A stretch of 64,000 bases of DNA from Oleiphilaceae bacterium (GCA_022447365.1 JAKVBL010000003.1:248001-312000), one strand, 5' to 3'; shown: positions 26,601 through 36,487, counted from the stretch's first letter. Notes: a model not told the origin generated them from the letters alone. Numbers and translations: made by a program.

Positions 26601-29468
26601 TTATGCGGGTTCAGCGGTTTCGCTTGCTAGCTTTTGGCTCGCTAACTGCGCTGCGCCAAATACTTGTTTGATACAAGCATCAATACGATTTGTATAGATC
26701 TCACGCGTTTTTGTATCGAATACATTTTCAGCAAACCATGCAATGAGCAATTGTTCTAACTGTTCTTCTCTCGATAAGCTGGCTGCGCCACTCAAACCTT
26801 CTGACAGACGAGTCACTTGCAGTTGCATACGTCGCTCTTGCGCTGACGCCGGAGATTCAAGCCCCGCAGCAATCTCACAACGAATACATAACTCTTGTGC
26901 GAGATCGTCATCGCTGATAGTCAGTTTTTGCGCTTTTGATGCTTTGGCCCGCGCTTGGAAACGTTCTTCTAGGCGCTTACTTAATTCAACGGTACTCGCA
27001 AAGTTTGCATCGATTTCCTCTTTATTTTCGGCGGCAATCGCGAGAATGTCGGCTTTACGTTGTGCTTCGTTCCATTGAGCCAGAATGCGTTCGAAATCCA
27101 ACTGTTTAATTTGATGCTTCAAAGCTTCAATACAAGCGTTGTAGCGATCAAGAAGCTCTGTTCGTTTTTTCCCATTAACGTTAGTCACTTGTTTTAGATT
27201 GGAGCGCAAACTTGCTAGGCTTGTCTCGGCGTCTTTTACTGAAGAGAACGTTTGCTTCACTGTTTGTTCAGCTTCGTTTACGATCTCTTCGGTCTGAGCT
27301 AGCTTCTCGTCATTTTCCTGTTTTGCTTTATTACGTTGAGCATCTCGTTGGGCAAAAATTTTGTCGCAAGCAGCGCGGAATTCTTTCCAGAGAACCCTGT
27401 CTTTCTTGTGTTCGGTAATACCCACTTTTTGCCATTCGCTTTGAAGGTCTTTGGCGCCTTGCATGGCTGTTGAGAGCTCTTCGCTTTCTGCAAAAACCTG
27501 AGCACGAGATACGATATCTTGTTTGATTGCTAAGTTTTGCCCTCGTTCAGCGTCAATTTTATCGCTCAATTTTGCTAGCGTTTGATTGAATTGCTCTTGC
27601 AAGTCACGCCCGTGTCTGCGATCAACTGGATGAGCTTCGCGCCATTCGTTGCGAGCTTGACGATTTATTTTTTCTACTGCTTTCCAATCCACTGTTTCCC
27701 AGTTGATTTGCTCGACAAATTCAGCAAGTTCAGCGGCAAGCTTTTTACGTTTTTCGAGATTGGCTTTTTTCAGCTCGCCTTGCTCAGAATAATATTCAGC
27801 GCATGGTGCAAATGCTGCCTCAGCCGCATTTGAAAAGCGTTGCCATAGGGCAGGGTCTTGCGCGCCGCCAAGACTTTTCCAGCGTTCTTGAAGTTGCTTT
27901 ATTTGGGCTGACTTTTCTTGAGGATCTATATGCTTATCAATCAGAGCTTCCATCGATTCACATAATCTTTCTTGCTCTGGCGATGCAGCAAAGCCTTGCC
28001 AATCTCTCAATTCATTCAGTTGATCACTGCGTAGTTTTAGGGCAGATGTGTAGTGATTTTGTCTTTTCTTAGTCAGCTTTTTATGCAGTTTTCGTACTTG
28101 TTGAATCTTTTGTTTGGATGCGTTGAGCTGCTTTTCGTCAAGAAGCTTGTCGAGTGCGGTGAGCGATTGGTTTAGCTCAGCTTCAATCTTCGATTGTTCT
28201 TGCTCTTTTGCTTGCTCGTGCTCTTCAGATTTTGCCATCACCTCTGACGCCGTGATCAGTAGTGCGGGGAGGGCGAAATTGTCGGGCCAGCTTACTTTGT
28301 CGAGAATGCTCTTAAGTTCTTTATATGCCTCGTATGATGACTGCTGTGTCAGCGATTCAATGCGCGCTTGTTGTTGCGATAATTTTTGCAAGGCGCTCAA
28401 GTATTGTCGAAGCGCCGACATTTTTTGTTTGTAAGACTTTTCAGTTTCTTTATCGACAGCTTCTTCTTTGGCGCTTTCAATCCAGCGCGTTTCTTGCGTT
28501 TTGATAATGGCATCGATCGCTGAGGTATCCTGAGGAGCTGCGGCTCTCTCAGATAACTGACTCAATGTATCTTCCAAGGTGTTAATTGTTGCGATAAGTT
28601 CTGAATCTTGCTGCTCCAAGCTGATGTCGGAGGAGGGGCTTTCTTGATCTTCTGGTTGCTTTGTTTCTGCGCTAACAGAGGCAATTTTTGCCTCTTCAAC
28701 TTGAATTGCTTGCAGGCGTTTTTCGCAGTCGATAACCAGTGATTGGTAACTACTAACCTGATCATTGCTTGCGACTTCAATAAGCGCGTTACAGCGTTGT
28801 TTCAAACTGTCTAACTTTGCGGAGTAGAGGTTAGTGTCGTCTGTGTTTGCGAGTTCTTTGAGATTCGCGAGTAAACCAGAGAGTTGAAGCTTTTGTTGTT
28901 CGACTTGTTTTTTGTGTTCACGAATATGGCTTAATTTACTCTTTGCAATTTGAAAGACTTTTTTGTCTTTTGATCGCGCTGTTTCAATAACTTTATCAAG
29001 GCATTCTTCAGATTCGATTAGCTCGGTGGCAGCTTGTCTTAGTCGACTTAGCTTCGCTTGTTGTGCGATGAGGATGAGCGCCTCCTCATCTTGAATGCGT
29101 GCAAGGCTATTTAGGAATTCATCTGGAGATTCAGTGGCGATTATAATTTGCGCCAAAAAGGTTTTGTCTTCGATGAGGTCAAATAGGCTAAGGCCTAAAG
29201 ATTCACTGAGCTTTGTTAAATGTTCAACCGCAGCGGGTTTGTCCGCATTGTTTAACTTCGCGTAGAGTACAATAACGCGCGCTGGATCGCTTGTTTTACT
29301 CAGTGCTGCTTGTCTTACAGAAGGGTTTTCATCATTTAAGAGCAGAGATTCGATAATCTCACGTTGCTCATTGTTATGTGGATCAAGTTGCTGCAGAGCT
29401 TCTAATCGAACTTCGGCAGATTTGTTTTGCCATTTTGGTTTAAAAAGCTTGGATAAGAAATTAGCCAT
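26601..29468 (-). CDS. Large coiled-coil protein with DUF349 repeats
   Basis: The protein has 955 residues. The N-terminal 170 residues look like HEAT-type helices (ENPSVRQAALSKTSDPARV). A long Glu/Gln/Lys-rich coiled coil follows, and then several DUF349-like repeats with the signature W-x-x-x-G-x-x-x-x, seen as RWKSLGGAQDPALWQRFSNA and WQKVGITEHKKDRVLWKEFR. DUF349 proteins are widespread in proteobacteria and poorly characterised. No membrane segment or signal peptide is present. The gene appears to be transcribed alone. Confidence 0.85.
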   Translation of the reverse strand: MANFLSKLFKPKWQNKSAEVRLEALQQLDPHNNEQREIIESLLLNDENPSVRQAALSKTSDPARVIVLYAKLNNADKPAAVEHLTKLSESLGLSLFDLIEDKTFLAQIIIATESPDEFLNSLARIQDEEALILIAQQAKLSRLRQAATELIESEECLDKVIETARSKDKKVFQIAKSKLSHIREHKKQVEQQKLQLSGLLANLKELANTDDTNLYSAKLDSLKQRCNALIEVASNDQVSSYQSLVIDCEKRLQAIQVEEAKIASVSAETKQPEDQESPSSDISLEQQDSELIATINTLEDTLSQLSERAAAPQDTSAIDAIIKTQETRWIESAKEEAVDKETEKSYKQKMSALRQYLSALQKLSQQQARIESLTQQSSYEAYKELKSILDKVSWPDNFALPALLITASEVMAKSEEHEQAKEQEQSKIEAELNQSLTALDKLLDEKQLNASKQKIQQVRKLHKKLTKKRQNHYTSALKLRSDQLNELRDWQGFAASPEQERLCESMEALIDKHIDPQEKSAQIKQLQERWKSLGGAQDPALWQRFSNAAEAAFAPCAEYYSEQGELKKANLEKRKKLAAELAEFVEQINWETVDWKAVEKINRQARNEWREAHPVDRRHGRDLQEQFNQTLAKLSDKIDAERGQNLAIKQDIVSRAQVFAESEELSTAMQGAKDLQSEWQKVGITEHKKDRVLWKEFRAACDKIFAQRDAQRNKAKQENDEKLAQTEEIVNEAEQTVKQTFSSVKDAETSLASLRSNLKQVTNVNGKKRTELLDRYNACIEALKHQIKQLDFERILAQWNEAQRKADILAIAAENKEEIDANFASTVELSKRLEERFQARAKASKAQKLTISDDDLAQELCIRCEIAAGLESPASAQERRMQLQVTRLSEGLSGAASLSREEQLEQLLIAWFAENVFDTKTREIYTNRIDACIKQVFGAAQLASQKLASETAEPA

Positions 29469-29647
29469 GTCGTGCCTGTATTCTTGGAACGTAGCAGTTG
29501 CCTGCCACGGTAGTCTTTGTTGTTAGATGATATTTTTGTTCTTGTTGAGCAAAAAGTAGTCGGAGTAGTTTAACCTTGAAATTGCTAGCAAAGAAGTGTT
29601 TATTCGACGCTTGTTGTTAGGTGATGCATAAAGTGTGATGAGTGTGT

Positions 29648-30115
29648 ATGAGTGAGCAAGCTGAGCTGCTGCAAAAACTAAAAAACAAAGCCGTTGATTT
29701 GTTAGCGAGGCGTGAATATGCAATTCACGAGTTGAGAGATAAGCTCTTACGGAATTTAGATGAGGACGAACAAGTCCTCGTTGATGATGTGATCGAGCAA
29801 ATGATCGAAGCAGGCTACTTATGTGAGCAACGTTATGCGGATATGTTGCTGCGATCACGTGTTATGAAGGGCTACGGTGCGGCGCGGGTGAGGCAAGAGC
29901 TCGCAGTGCAAAAAGTCGATTCTGAAGCGGTGATGCTTGCGTTTGAACGTGATGATACAGATTGGTTTGAACTCGCCAAGCATACGCGACAGCGTAAGTT
30001 TGGTGATTGGGATCGCGCCTTTGACTTAAAGCAAAAAGCGAAGCAGCAACGCTACTTATATAGTCGCGGTTTCAGCAGTGATCAGGTCAATTATGCCTTT
30101 GAGCTAGATGAGTGA
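29648..30115 (+). CDS. recX: Regulatory protein RecX
   Basis: This protein of 155 residues consists of tandem three-helix repeats typical of RecX, which binds RecA filaments and inhibits recombinase activity. Family-like motifs include LLARREYAIHELRDKL near the N-terminus, the AGYLCEQRYADMLLRSRV segment and GYGAARVRQEL. The ATG at 29648 is preferred over the GTG two codons upstream. RecX usually follows recA; here recA is absent from the vicinity, so recX is detached. It is cytoplasmic. Confidence 0.88.
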   Translation: MSEQAELLQKLKNKAVDLLARREYAIHELRDKLLRNLDEDEQVLVDDVIEQMIEAGYLCEQRYADMLLRSRVMKGYGAARVRQELAVQKVDSEAVMLAFERDDTDWFELAKHTRQRKFGDWDRAFDLKQKAKQQRYLYSRGFSSDQVNYAFELDE

Positions 30116-30116
30116 A

Positions 30117-30752
30117 TTACTTTTTGAGGTGAGGCTTAATGATCTCGTATAGCTCTGGCCTGTTTTCGGCTATTTCTTCATGACTCAAACCTTCAAGCGA
30201 GTGCGGATATTTAAGCCATTCTTCGGTTTCATGTAAAAAGTAATCTGGCACAATATCAGTTTGATTACGTGTAGGCTTGTAATACGGTACGGCCACTTTT
30301 ATTTCTTGCGGCGTATTTCTTCTGGCGTGAGTTTCAAGATGTTCAATTACCGCTTTAATGGTATGCCCTGTATCAAATACGTCATCGACGATTAATAAGC
30401 GGTCCGTATGTTTCACGTGTTTGATGAGATAGCTCATGCCGTGAATGCGAATCTCATTTGAGCGACCATCAATGGCAGCTGCGTAGGAAGAGGTTCGAAT
30501 GGCGATATGATCTGTTTCAATTCCGTGATACTCAAGCAGCTCTTGTACTGCTGTCCCAATCGGTGTTCCGCCTCGCCATAGTGCAATAATAATGCTTGGT
30601 TTGAAGCCTGAGTCTAGAATTTGCGTGCCTAAACGGAACGAATCTTCTAGTAATTGTTGTGCGCTAATGTAGGTTTTAAGAGTCACCGATTGAATCCCAG
30701 TATGCTCAATATAAGTGGCTTGATTATTTACTTTTTCAAAAACATTTTGCAA
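30117..30752 (-). CDS. Phosphoribosyltransferase family protein, paralogue A
   Basis: The protein has up to 211 residues with the type I PRTase fold. The PRPP-binding motif is LLIVDDVFDTGHTIKAV, and an upstream loop IIALWRGGTPIG fits the pyrophosphate loop. It resembles hypoxanthine/xanthine-type PRTases, but the substrate is uncertain. The start is unclear: from 30752 only 30 bp separate it from the divergent paralogue, while a GTG at 30686 would leave about 96 bp for promoters. The pair shares the order of all motifs, so they arose by duplication. The protein is cytoplasmic. Confidence 0.85.
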   Translation of the reverse strand: MQNVFEKVNNQATYIEHTGIQSVTLKTYISAQQLLEDSFRLGTQILDSGFKPSIIIALWRGGTPIGTAVQELLEYHGIETDHIAIRTSSYAAAIDGRSNEIRIHGMSYLIKHVKHTDRLLIVDDVFDTGHTIKAVIEHLETHARRNTPQEIKVAVPYYKPTRNQTDIVPDYFLHETEEWLKYPHSLEGLSHEEIAENRPELYEIIKPHLKK

Positions 30753-30782
30753 GCTGAGTATCGTATATCGAGTATAAATAGG

Positions 30783-31391
30783 ATGGGTAAAATGGCCGGG
30801 CTAGAACAGCAGAAGCAAGCGAAAAAACGATATGTCGAAGAGCAGTCGTTGGTGGAAGATAGCTATCGTTTGGCGGTCAAAATATATGAAAGTGGTTTTC
30901 GTCCAGACTTTATTGTCGGTATTTGGCGTGGCGGGTCGACAGTAGGTATTTATGTGCAAGAGTGTCTACAAACGCTGGGGGTAGAAACAGATCATATCGC
31001 TATTCGAACCTCATACCGCGGCATGGAACAATACTTTGAAGAGTTAGAGGGCAATCAGGGTATTCGTGTTCATGGTATTCAATATCTGCTTGAGAATATG
31101 AATTACGACGACAAACTGTTGATTGTCGATGATGTGTTCAGCACTGGGCGCCATATCGATGCGGTCATTCAGCGTTTATCAAGTAAAGCTAAACGCAACA
31201 TGCCTGAAGATACACGTATTGCGATGCCATATTTCAAAGAGGGCTTATCTGAGACTGGCCGGAAGCCAGACTACTTTCTCCATAAAACGCAAGACTGGTT
31301 GGTGTTGCCATATGAGTTAACTGGTCTAACCCTCGAAGAGATTGAGCAGAACAAACCTTGGGTGAAGCCTTTCTTACGCCCGGACCTGTAG
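30783..31391 (+). CDS. Phosphoribosyltransferase family protein, paralogue B
   Basis: This protein of about 202 residues (ATG 30783, or ATG 30792) is the divergent partner of paralogue A. The PRPP motif is LLIVDDVFSTGRHIDAV, with Ser replacing the usual Asp of D-T-G, and the pyrophosphate loop is IVGIWRGGSTVGI. The segment ETDHIAIRTS is present in both. Keeping both copies divergently suggests different base specificities or joint control, for example of two purine salvage reactions. Neither can be assigned to a base by sequence alone. Confidence 0.85.
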   Translation: MGKMAGLEQQKQAKKRYVEEQSLVEDSYRLAVKIYESGFRPDFIVGIWRGGSTVGIYVQECLQTLGVETDHIAIRTSYRGMEQYFEELEGNQGIRVHGIQYLLENMNYDDKLLIVDDVFSTGRHIDAVIQRLSSKAKRNMPEDTRIAMPYFKEGLSETGRKPDYFLHKTQDWLVLPYELTGLTLEEIEQNKPWVKPFLRPDL

Positions 31392-31415
31392 TATCGAGAT
31401 CGTTAGTGTGAGAGC

Positions 31416-32030
31416 TCATTTGCTGTCTTCGGGAGTGTTTCTCGCTGAAGTGAACTCGCCTTCAAAGAAAGATTCGAGCAAGGCATGCTTGTCGATTCCG
31501 TAAGTGAGTTTGTTCGTTAGGTCTAGTACGACGATGCCATGTATTGTCGCCCAAAATAAATGAGCTAGTTTTTCTGGTTCGCCTTTTAAATAACCTTGTT
31601 GTACAGCGTCTCTTACTGAGTTTCGCAGTGTGTCGAAAGCGCGATTCCCCATTAGCGTAAGATGGTTGCTAGGCTCGCTCGGTTGGTCTAATTCAAACAT
31701 TAAACGAAATGCATCGGTATGTGCGGCTGCGTAGTCTGCATACCCTTGGCCGAGTGCGTTGATTCGTTCAACAGGGTGGGGATGGGCTTCAACAATCTGT
31801 TCGTGAAACTCGGCGAATCGCTCGAAGGCGCGAGCGCGACAAGCATCAAAAATCGCTTCTTTGTTTTCAAAATAGCGATATGGCGTCATGGCGCTGCAAC
31901 CAGTCGCCAGGGCAATAGCTCTAATTGATACGTCACGGTATCCGTGTTTCGCAAATAGTATGAGTGCTTGGTCCATAAGCTTTGCTCTGAACTCTGCCAC
32001 TTCTTGTTCGTCTAGTTTTCTTCTTCCCAT
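31416..32030 (-). CDS. TetR-family transcriptional regulator
   Basis: This 204-residue protein has an N-terminal HTH of TetR type: ALILFAKHGYRDVSIRAIAL then ATGCSAMTPYRYFENKEAIF. The C-terminal helical region is a ligand-binding and dimerisation domain. It is divergent from the RND adaptor/pump operon and lies next to a tandem palindromic site overlapping the pump promoter, so it most likely represses the pump and itself, with release by an unknown compound. Confidence 0.93.
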   Translation of the reverse strand: MGRRKLDEQEVAEFRAKLMDQALILFAKHGYRDVSIRAIALATGCSAMTPYRYFENKEAIFDACRARAFERFAEFHEQIVEAHPHPVERINALGQGYADYAAAHTDAFRLMFELDQPSEPSNHLTLMGNRAFDTLRNSVRDAVQQGYLKGEPEKLAHLFWATIHGIVVLDLTNKLTYGIDKHALLESFFEGEFTSARNTPEDSK

Positions 32031-32053
32031 GAGTCATACGATAAGTTAAAAAA

Positions 32054-32082
32054 TTGACAGTGTAAAATTTACAGTGTAAAAA
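32054..32082 (+). promoter_or_regulatory. Tandem operator overlapping the RND operon promoter
   Basis: TTTACAGTGTAAA at 32068-32080 is a perfect palindrome around its central G. TTGACAGTGTAAA at 32054-32066 differs in one base. The second site starts 14 bp after the first. TTGACA at 32054-32059 fits a -35 box, and TAAAAA at 32077-32082 lies 17 bp later as a moderate -10 box (4 of 6 matches). A repressor bound here would block RNA polymerase. It is a likely target of the adjacent TetR protein. Confidence 0.65.
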
Positions 32083-32153
32083 ATAAATCCGAAAGTGTGG
32101 ACTCGTTCGTAGTTCCGGTAGTTTTTTTAGAAATCCAATTAAGTGAGGAATAA

Positions 32154-33332
32154 ATGCCATCCATTCAAAGGTTGACCAATTCACCCATTTTTCTTGTTTC
32201 GGTGTTTTTTGTTTTCCTCTCGGCAGCACTCGGCGTTAGTCGAATAACACATTCTTCAACGAGCAATGACATTGCTGCGTCAGCCGTTTTGGTTGAGACG
32301 CTTGGTGATGGTGGCGAGATTTTCGTGCCAGAATATGAGCAGTTTGTTGCGCGCGTTGAGGCTGCACAGCGCGTAGAGCTAGGCTTTGATATCGCAAGCC
32401 GGCTTGTCTCTATTTCAAAGAAAGAAGGTGAGGCCTTTGTTGCCGGGGAGATTCTCGCACAGCTTGATACTGCTCGCTTGCAAGCAAGACAAACCGAGTT
32501 GCGTGCGACGCGTGATAGGGCGGTTGCTTCATTAGATCTTGCTAAGTCATCTCTCAAGCGAACAAAAGGGCTGCGCACAAATAGTAATGTTTCTGCTCAG
32601 GCTTTAGATGAAGCCATCCGACAACGACAAGCAGCGGAGGCTGACCTAGCGTTCGCGAATGCACAATTGTCATCGATTAAGTTGGAATTGCAGAAATCTG
32701 TACTCAAGGCGCCTTTTGATGGGGTGGTGATTGAGCGTCTTAGCGACGTCGGCAGAACAATGAGTGTTGGCTTGCCAGTTCTCTTGGTCGAGCAAAGCGC
32801 TATGGCAGAGATTCGAGCAAGCTTGCCTTTGCGAGTCGCCCAGAAACTTGCTGAAGGGCAGGCGGTTCGTCTTGAACACTCTGCTGGAGTGTTTGAAGCC
32901 AAGGTTGATCGCATCAAGTTTAGTCTTTCGGGCAATCGAGCGTCAGACGTGTTTCTGCACGTTGCCGATATAGATGAACGAGGTTTAGTTCCCGGTGAAA
33001 TCTTGAGTCTGCAATTACGTAGTGATCGTCAGCGCTCTGGTTTATGGCTGCCGATAGAGGCACTGAGTGAATACGGTCGCGGTTTATGGTCAGTGTATCT
33101 TGCTGAGCCGCTTGCAGTGGAAGGTGAAGCGAATTCTGTAGGTGATGCAACCGCTGTAATCTCTCGAAAAACGGTGATGATCGATCGCTTTGCAGGCGAC
33201 TACGTTTTGGTAAGGGGCGGACTCGCGAAAGATGATTTGCCGAACGTTGTGCTCAGAGCTACGCATAGAATTGTGGCGAATCAAAAAGTCCGATATGCCG
33301 ATCAAAACGCCGTGATCGTAGGAGCCCAGTAA
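32154..33332 (+). CDS. RND efflux pump periplasmic adaptor (membrane fusion protein)
   Basis: The 392-residue protein starts behind GAGGAATAA. An N-terminal hydrophobic segment (about residues 12-26) anchors it to the inner membrane or acts as a signal. The barrel-sandwich (lipoyl) halves surround a coiled-coil hairpin rich in Leu and Ala: GFDIASRLVSISKKEGEAFV before the hairpin and LKAPFDGVVIERLSDVGRTM after it. It links the RND transporter to an outer-membrane channel, and no such channel gene (tolC type) is present in this operon. Its stop codon overlaps the start of the pump gene. Confidence 0.92.
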   Translation: MPSIQRLTNSPIFLVSVFFVFLSAALGVSRITHSSTSNDIAASAVLVETLGDGGEIFVPEYEQFVARVEAAQRVELGFDIASRLVSISKKEGEAFVAGEILAQLDTARLQARQTELRATRDRAVASLDLAKSSLKRTKGLRTNSNVSAQALDEAIRQRQAAEADLAFANAQLSSIKLELQKSVLKAPFDGVVIERLSDVGRTMSVGLPVLLVEQSAMAEIRASLPLRVAQKLAEGQAVRLEHSAGVFEAKVDRIKFSLSGNRASDVFLHVADIDERGLVPGEILSLQLRSDRQRSGLWLPIEALSEYGRGLWSVYLAEPLAVEGEANSVGDATAVISRKTVMIDRFAGDYVLVRGGLAKDDLPNVVLRATHRIVANQKVRYADQNAVIVGAQ

Positions 33333-36300
33333 TGCAGAAATCTGGATCACGCTTAAGCTCTGTCAGTGCTGCGTTTTACGAAAATCCCCATCTTTTGTTG
33401 ATGACCTTGATTGTGATTTGCGCCGCAGGTTTATCTGCTTGGTTTGCGCTACCTAAGATCGAAGATCCTCGTATTACACAACGCTTTATTTCTGTTGTGA
33501 CAGAGTTTCCGGGTGCATCGGCAAGGCTGGTTGAATCTTCAATTACTGAAGTGCTTGAGTCTGAGTTAGCGAACATTTCTGAGATCAAAACGATTAATTC
33601 AACGTCTCGTAGTAATGTTTCGGTTCTAGCTGTGGAACTCGAAGATAGAGTTACCTCTCAAACCAACCAACAGCTGATTTCTCGCGTGAGAGATCGCATT
33701 AAAGATGCGAGCCGTAAGCTCCCGCCACAAGCTTCTGTTCCAAAGATTATCGAAGAAGAGAACATCGCATACGCATATACCTTGATTACAGCTGTGAAGT
33801 GGCAGGGCGAAGGTGAGCCTCAGCTCGATATTATGAATCGCATTTCGCAAATATTGAAAGATCGCATTGAAGCGGTTCCAGGTACTGAGTATGTCAGTGT
33901 ACATGGCGCGCCAGATGAGACAGTGCAAATATATGTAGAACCCTATGAATTAGCCGAACTAGGGATGACGGTTCAAGAGTTAGCGGCGATTGTTGAAGCA
34001 TCCGACTCCAAAGAAGTTGCGGGTCGTCTGTTGAGCGACAAAGTATTTAGCGCTATAGAAGTGCGTGGCGAGTTTGACTCGCTTGATCGTATTCGACAGT
34101 TGCCAGTGAAAAGCACCAGTGGTGACCTATTGTTGCGTGATATAGCTACTGTCGAAAAAAGTTACTCTAAACCAGAAGATAACATCATGCGTGTTGATGG
34201 TGATCGCGTCATATTGGTCGCAGCGCGTATCGAAGTTTCAAGTCAGATTAATCCTTGGACTGCGTCGGTTAAAAATGTGCTGAGGTCAGTTGAGGCAGAG
34301 ACCGGTGGGGTTGTCTCCTTGGATGAGGTGTTTGAGCAGGCGAGCTATACCAAAGATCGTTTGCAGAGCCTTGGTCAAAACTTGATGGCGGGCATGATTG
34401 CCGTATTACTCGTTGTGTGGCTGTTTATGGGCTGGCGCTCTGGGTTAATCGTGGCGTGCTCGCTGCCGCTCGCAGCGGCTTGTGTCTTGTTTGCTTTAAA
34501 TGTGTTGAATCTCCAAGTTCAGCAGATGTCGATGTTTGGCATGATTGTCGCGATTGGTCTGTTGATCGACAACGCTATTGTGATGACGGATGAAGTCAGC
34601 ACTAGAATAAAGCAGGGTTTCGCGTCCTCGGAAGCGATCCGACAAGCTTTTGATCATCTGTTTATGCCTCTACTAGCATCAACGCTCACTACTATTCTTG
34701 CGTTCATGCCAATCCTCTTGATTGAGGGTAATGCCGGAGACTTCATTGGTACGATATCAGTGAGCGTGATATTGGCTTTGATCGCTTCATTCTGTTTGTC
34801 CATGACTGTGATTCCTGCTATCTGTGCCTTGCTTGAGAACAAGCTCGCCAAGCCAAATGAGTCTCGCTGGTGGCAGGTTGGTGTTAGCTCAAAAGAAAAA
34901 TCAGAAGGCTATCAGCGTTTTCTCGCGCACAGTTTGCGTAAGCCATGGTTAGCGGTTGTGACTGCACTTGGTTTGAGTATTTTTGGTGTGCTTTCTGTTG
35001 GCTCTTTGCCAAAAGTATTCTTTCCGACCGCTGATCGCGACATGTTCGAGTTACGCGTTTGGTTTGAATCAAATACGAGTGTTCCTGCTGCAGATGCCCT
35101 AGTGCAGGAAATAGACGCGTTGATTCGTAATAAAGCAGAGGTAAAACAAACGGTTTGGTCTATTGGGGATAGTGTTCCGGCGTTTTACTACAACCAATTG
35201 ATGAATAATCGCAACCAGAACTACTACGCCGAAGTGGTGGTGACTGCTGAGGATGTCGAGGCATCATCAAGCCTAATAGATGAGCTTCAAGTTGAGTTAA
35301 GCGAGCGCTTTACTCAAGTTCAAATTGTTGCCAAGCCTTTCTCTCAAGGACCGCCTGTCGAAGCGCCAATTGAGTTTCGGGTGTTTGGCCCTGAAACGGA
35401 TGTGTTAAGAACTTTAGGTGAAGAGCTACGAGCAATTATTTCTCAGCAATCTGGTGTGTTGCATACCCAAGCATCAGTAAAACCGGGCGCTCCGAAGATT
35501 GAGTTTGATGCGAATGAAACTGCGCTCGGCGAAATGGGGCTTCAGCTCGACTCGGTAGCTGCTCAGCTGCAAGCTGCCTACGAAGGCGTTCAAGCAGGCA
35601 GCATGTTAGAAGACATTACGCAGTTACCGGTAACTGTGAGCTATGAGAATAGTCAGCGTGCAAGTATCGAACAGTTGCGCGCGTTCCCGATTGTTCAACC
35701 AGATGGCCGATGGGTGCCAGCTAGTGCCTTTGGAGAATTCAATCTAACGCCCGACGCGGCCTCAATTACTCGTCGTAATGGTGAGCGAGTAAATATTATT
35801 CACGGTTATCTTTCACAGCACGTGACCCCGATAGATATTACCAATGCCGTTGTTGAACGACTTGAGTCAGGTGGTTGGGTGCTACCTGAGGGGTATCGCT
35901 GGTCTGTGGGCGGTGATGCGGAAGAGAGTAAGCGAGCAAATGCATCACTAGCGGCCAACCTACCTGTTTTGGTTTTATTGATGGTGACTTGCTTGGTTTT
36001 AGCATTTCGCAGTTTTAGGTTAGCAACAATCATTGGCATGGTCGCATTACTTGCTGCGGGCTTTGGCTTTTTATCGCTTTGGATTAGTGGATATGCATTG
36101 GGCTTTAATCCTTTGATTGGTATCACTGGTCTGATCGGTGTGGCGATTAATGGCTCCATTGTCGTGATCGCTGCAATGGAAGCCAATGAGAAGGCTAAAG
36201 CCGGAGATCATCAAGAGATTATCAATGCGGTGATGTCTTGTACGCGACATATTTTGAGTACAACGCTCACCACGATTGCTGGATTCATACCGTTGATTCT

Positions 36301-36487
36301 GCTTGTTGGTGGGCAATTCTGGCCGCCATTAGCGGTAGTGATTGCAGGCGGAATTGGCTTCTCGATTATCTTGTCGTTATGGTTTACGCCAAGTATTTAC
36401 GTATGGTGGATTGGTCGATCGGGTGCCGCAGCGCGTCTAAATCCTGGACATGCTACGAGATATCGAGAGCCAATCTCAGCCGAATAG
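33332..36487 (+). CDS. RND-family efflux permease (HAE1-like)
   Basis: This 1051-residue inner-membrane proton-driven pump has twelve hydrophobic segments and two large periplasmic loops. N-terminal motif LLMTLIVICAAGLSAWFALP and the TM4 proton-relay segment IVAIGLLIDNAIVMTDE, with its essential Asp residues, are visible. The second half has the GLIGVAINGSIVVIAAMEAN segment and THTLTTIAGF-like ILSTTLTTIAGFIPLILL. The start codon overlaps the adaptor stop (TAATG). The substrate is unknown; the pump is probably induced through the adjacent TetR regulator. Confidence 0.95.
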   Translation: MQKSGSRLSSVSAAFYENPHLLLMTLIVICAAGLSAWFALPKIEDPRITQRFISVVTEFPGASARLVESSITEVLESELANISEIKTINSTSRSNVSVLAVELEDRVTSQTNQQLISRVRDRIKDASRKLPPQASVPKIIEEENIAYAYTLITAVKWQGEGEPQLDIMNRISQILKDRIEAVPGTEYVSVHGAPDETVQIYVEPYELAELGMTVQELAAIVEASDSKEVAGRLLSDKVFSAIEVRGEFDSLDRIRQLPVKSTSGDLLLRDIATVEKSYSKPEDNIMRVDGDRVILVAARIEVSSQINPWTASVKNVLRSVEAETGGVVSLDEVFEQASYTKDRLQSLGQNLMAGMIAVLLVVWLFMGWRSGLIVACSLPLAAACVLFALNVLNLQVQQMSMFGMIVAIGLLIDNAIVMTDEVSTRIKQGFASSEAIRQAFDHLFMPLLASTLTTILAFMPILLIEGNAGDFIGTISVSVILALIASFCLSMTVIPAICALLENKLAKPNESRWWQVGVSSKEKSEGYQRFLAHSLRKPWLAVVTALGLSIFGVLSVGSLPKVFFPTADRDMFELRVWFESNTSVPAADALVQEIDALIRNKAEVKQTVWSIGDSVPAFYYNQLMNNRNQNYYAEVVVTAEDVEASSSLIDELQVELSERFTQVQIVAKPFSQGPPVEAPIEFRVFGPETDVLRTLGEELRAIISQQSGVLHTQASVKPGAPKIEFDANETALGEMGLQLDSVAAQLQAAYEGVQAGSMLEDITQLPVTVSYENSQRASIEQLRAFPIVQPDGRWVPASAFGEFNLTPDAASITRRNGERVNIIHGYLSQHVTPIDITNAVVERLESGGWVLPEGYRWSVGGDAEESKRANASLAANLPVLVLLMVTCLVLAFRSFRLATIIGMVALLAAGFGFLSLWISGYALGFNPLIGITGLIGVAINGSIVVIAAMEANEKAKAGDHQEIINAVMSCTRHILSTTLTTIAGFIPLILLVGGQFWPPLAVVIAGGIGFSIILSLWFTPSIYVWWIGRSGAAARLNPGHATRYREPISAE

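Noticed and set aside
29523..29858. Minus-strand frame of 111 codons overlapping the recX start
   Set aside because: It lies opposite recX, has no ribosome-binding site and no recognisable domain.
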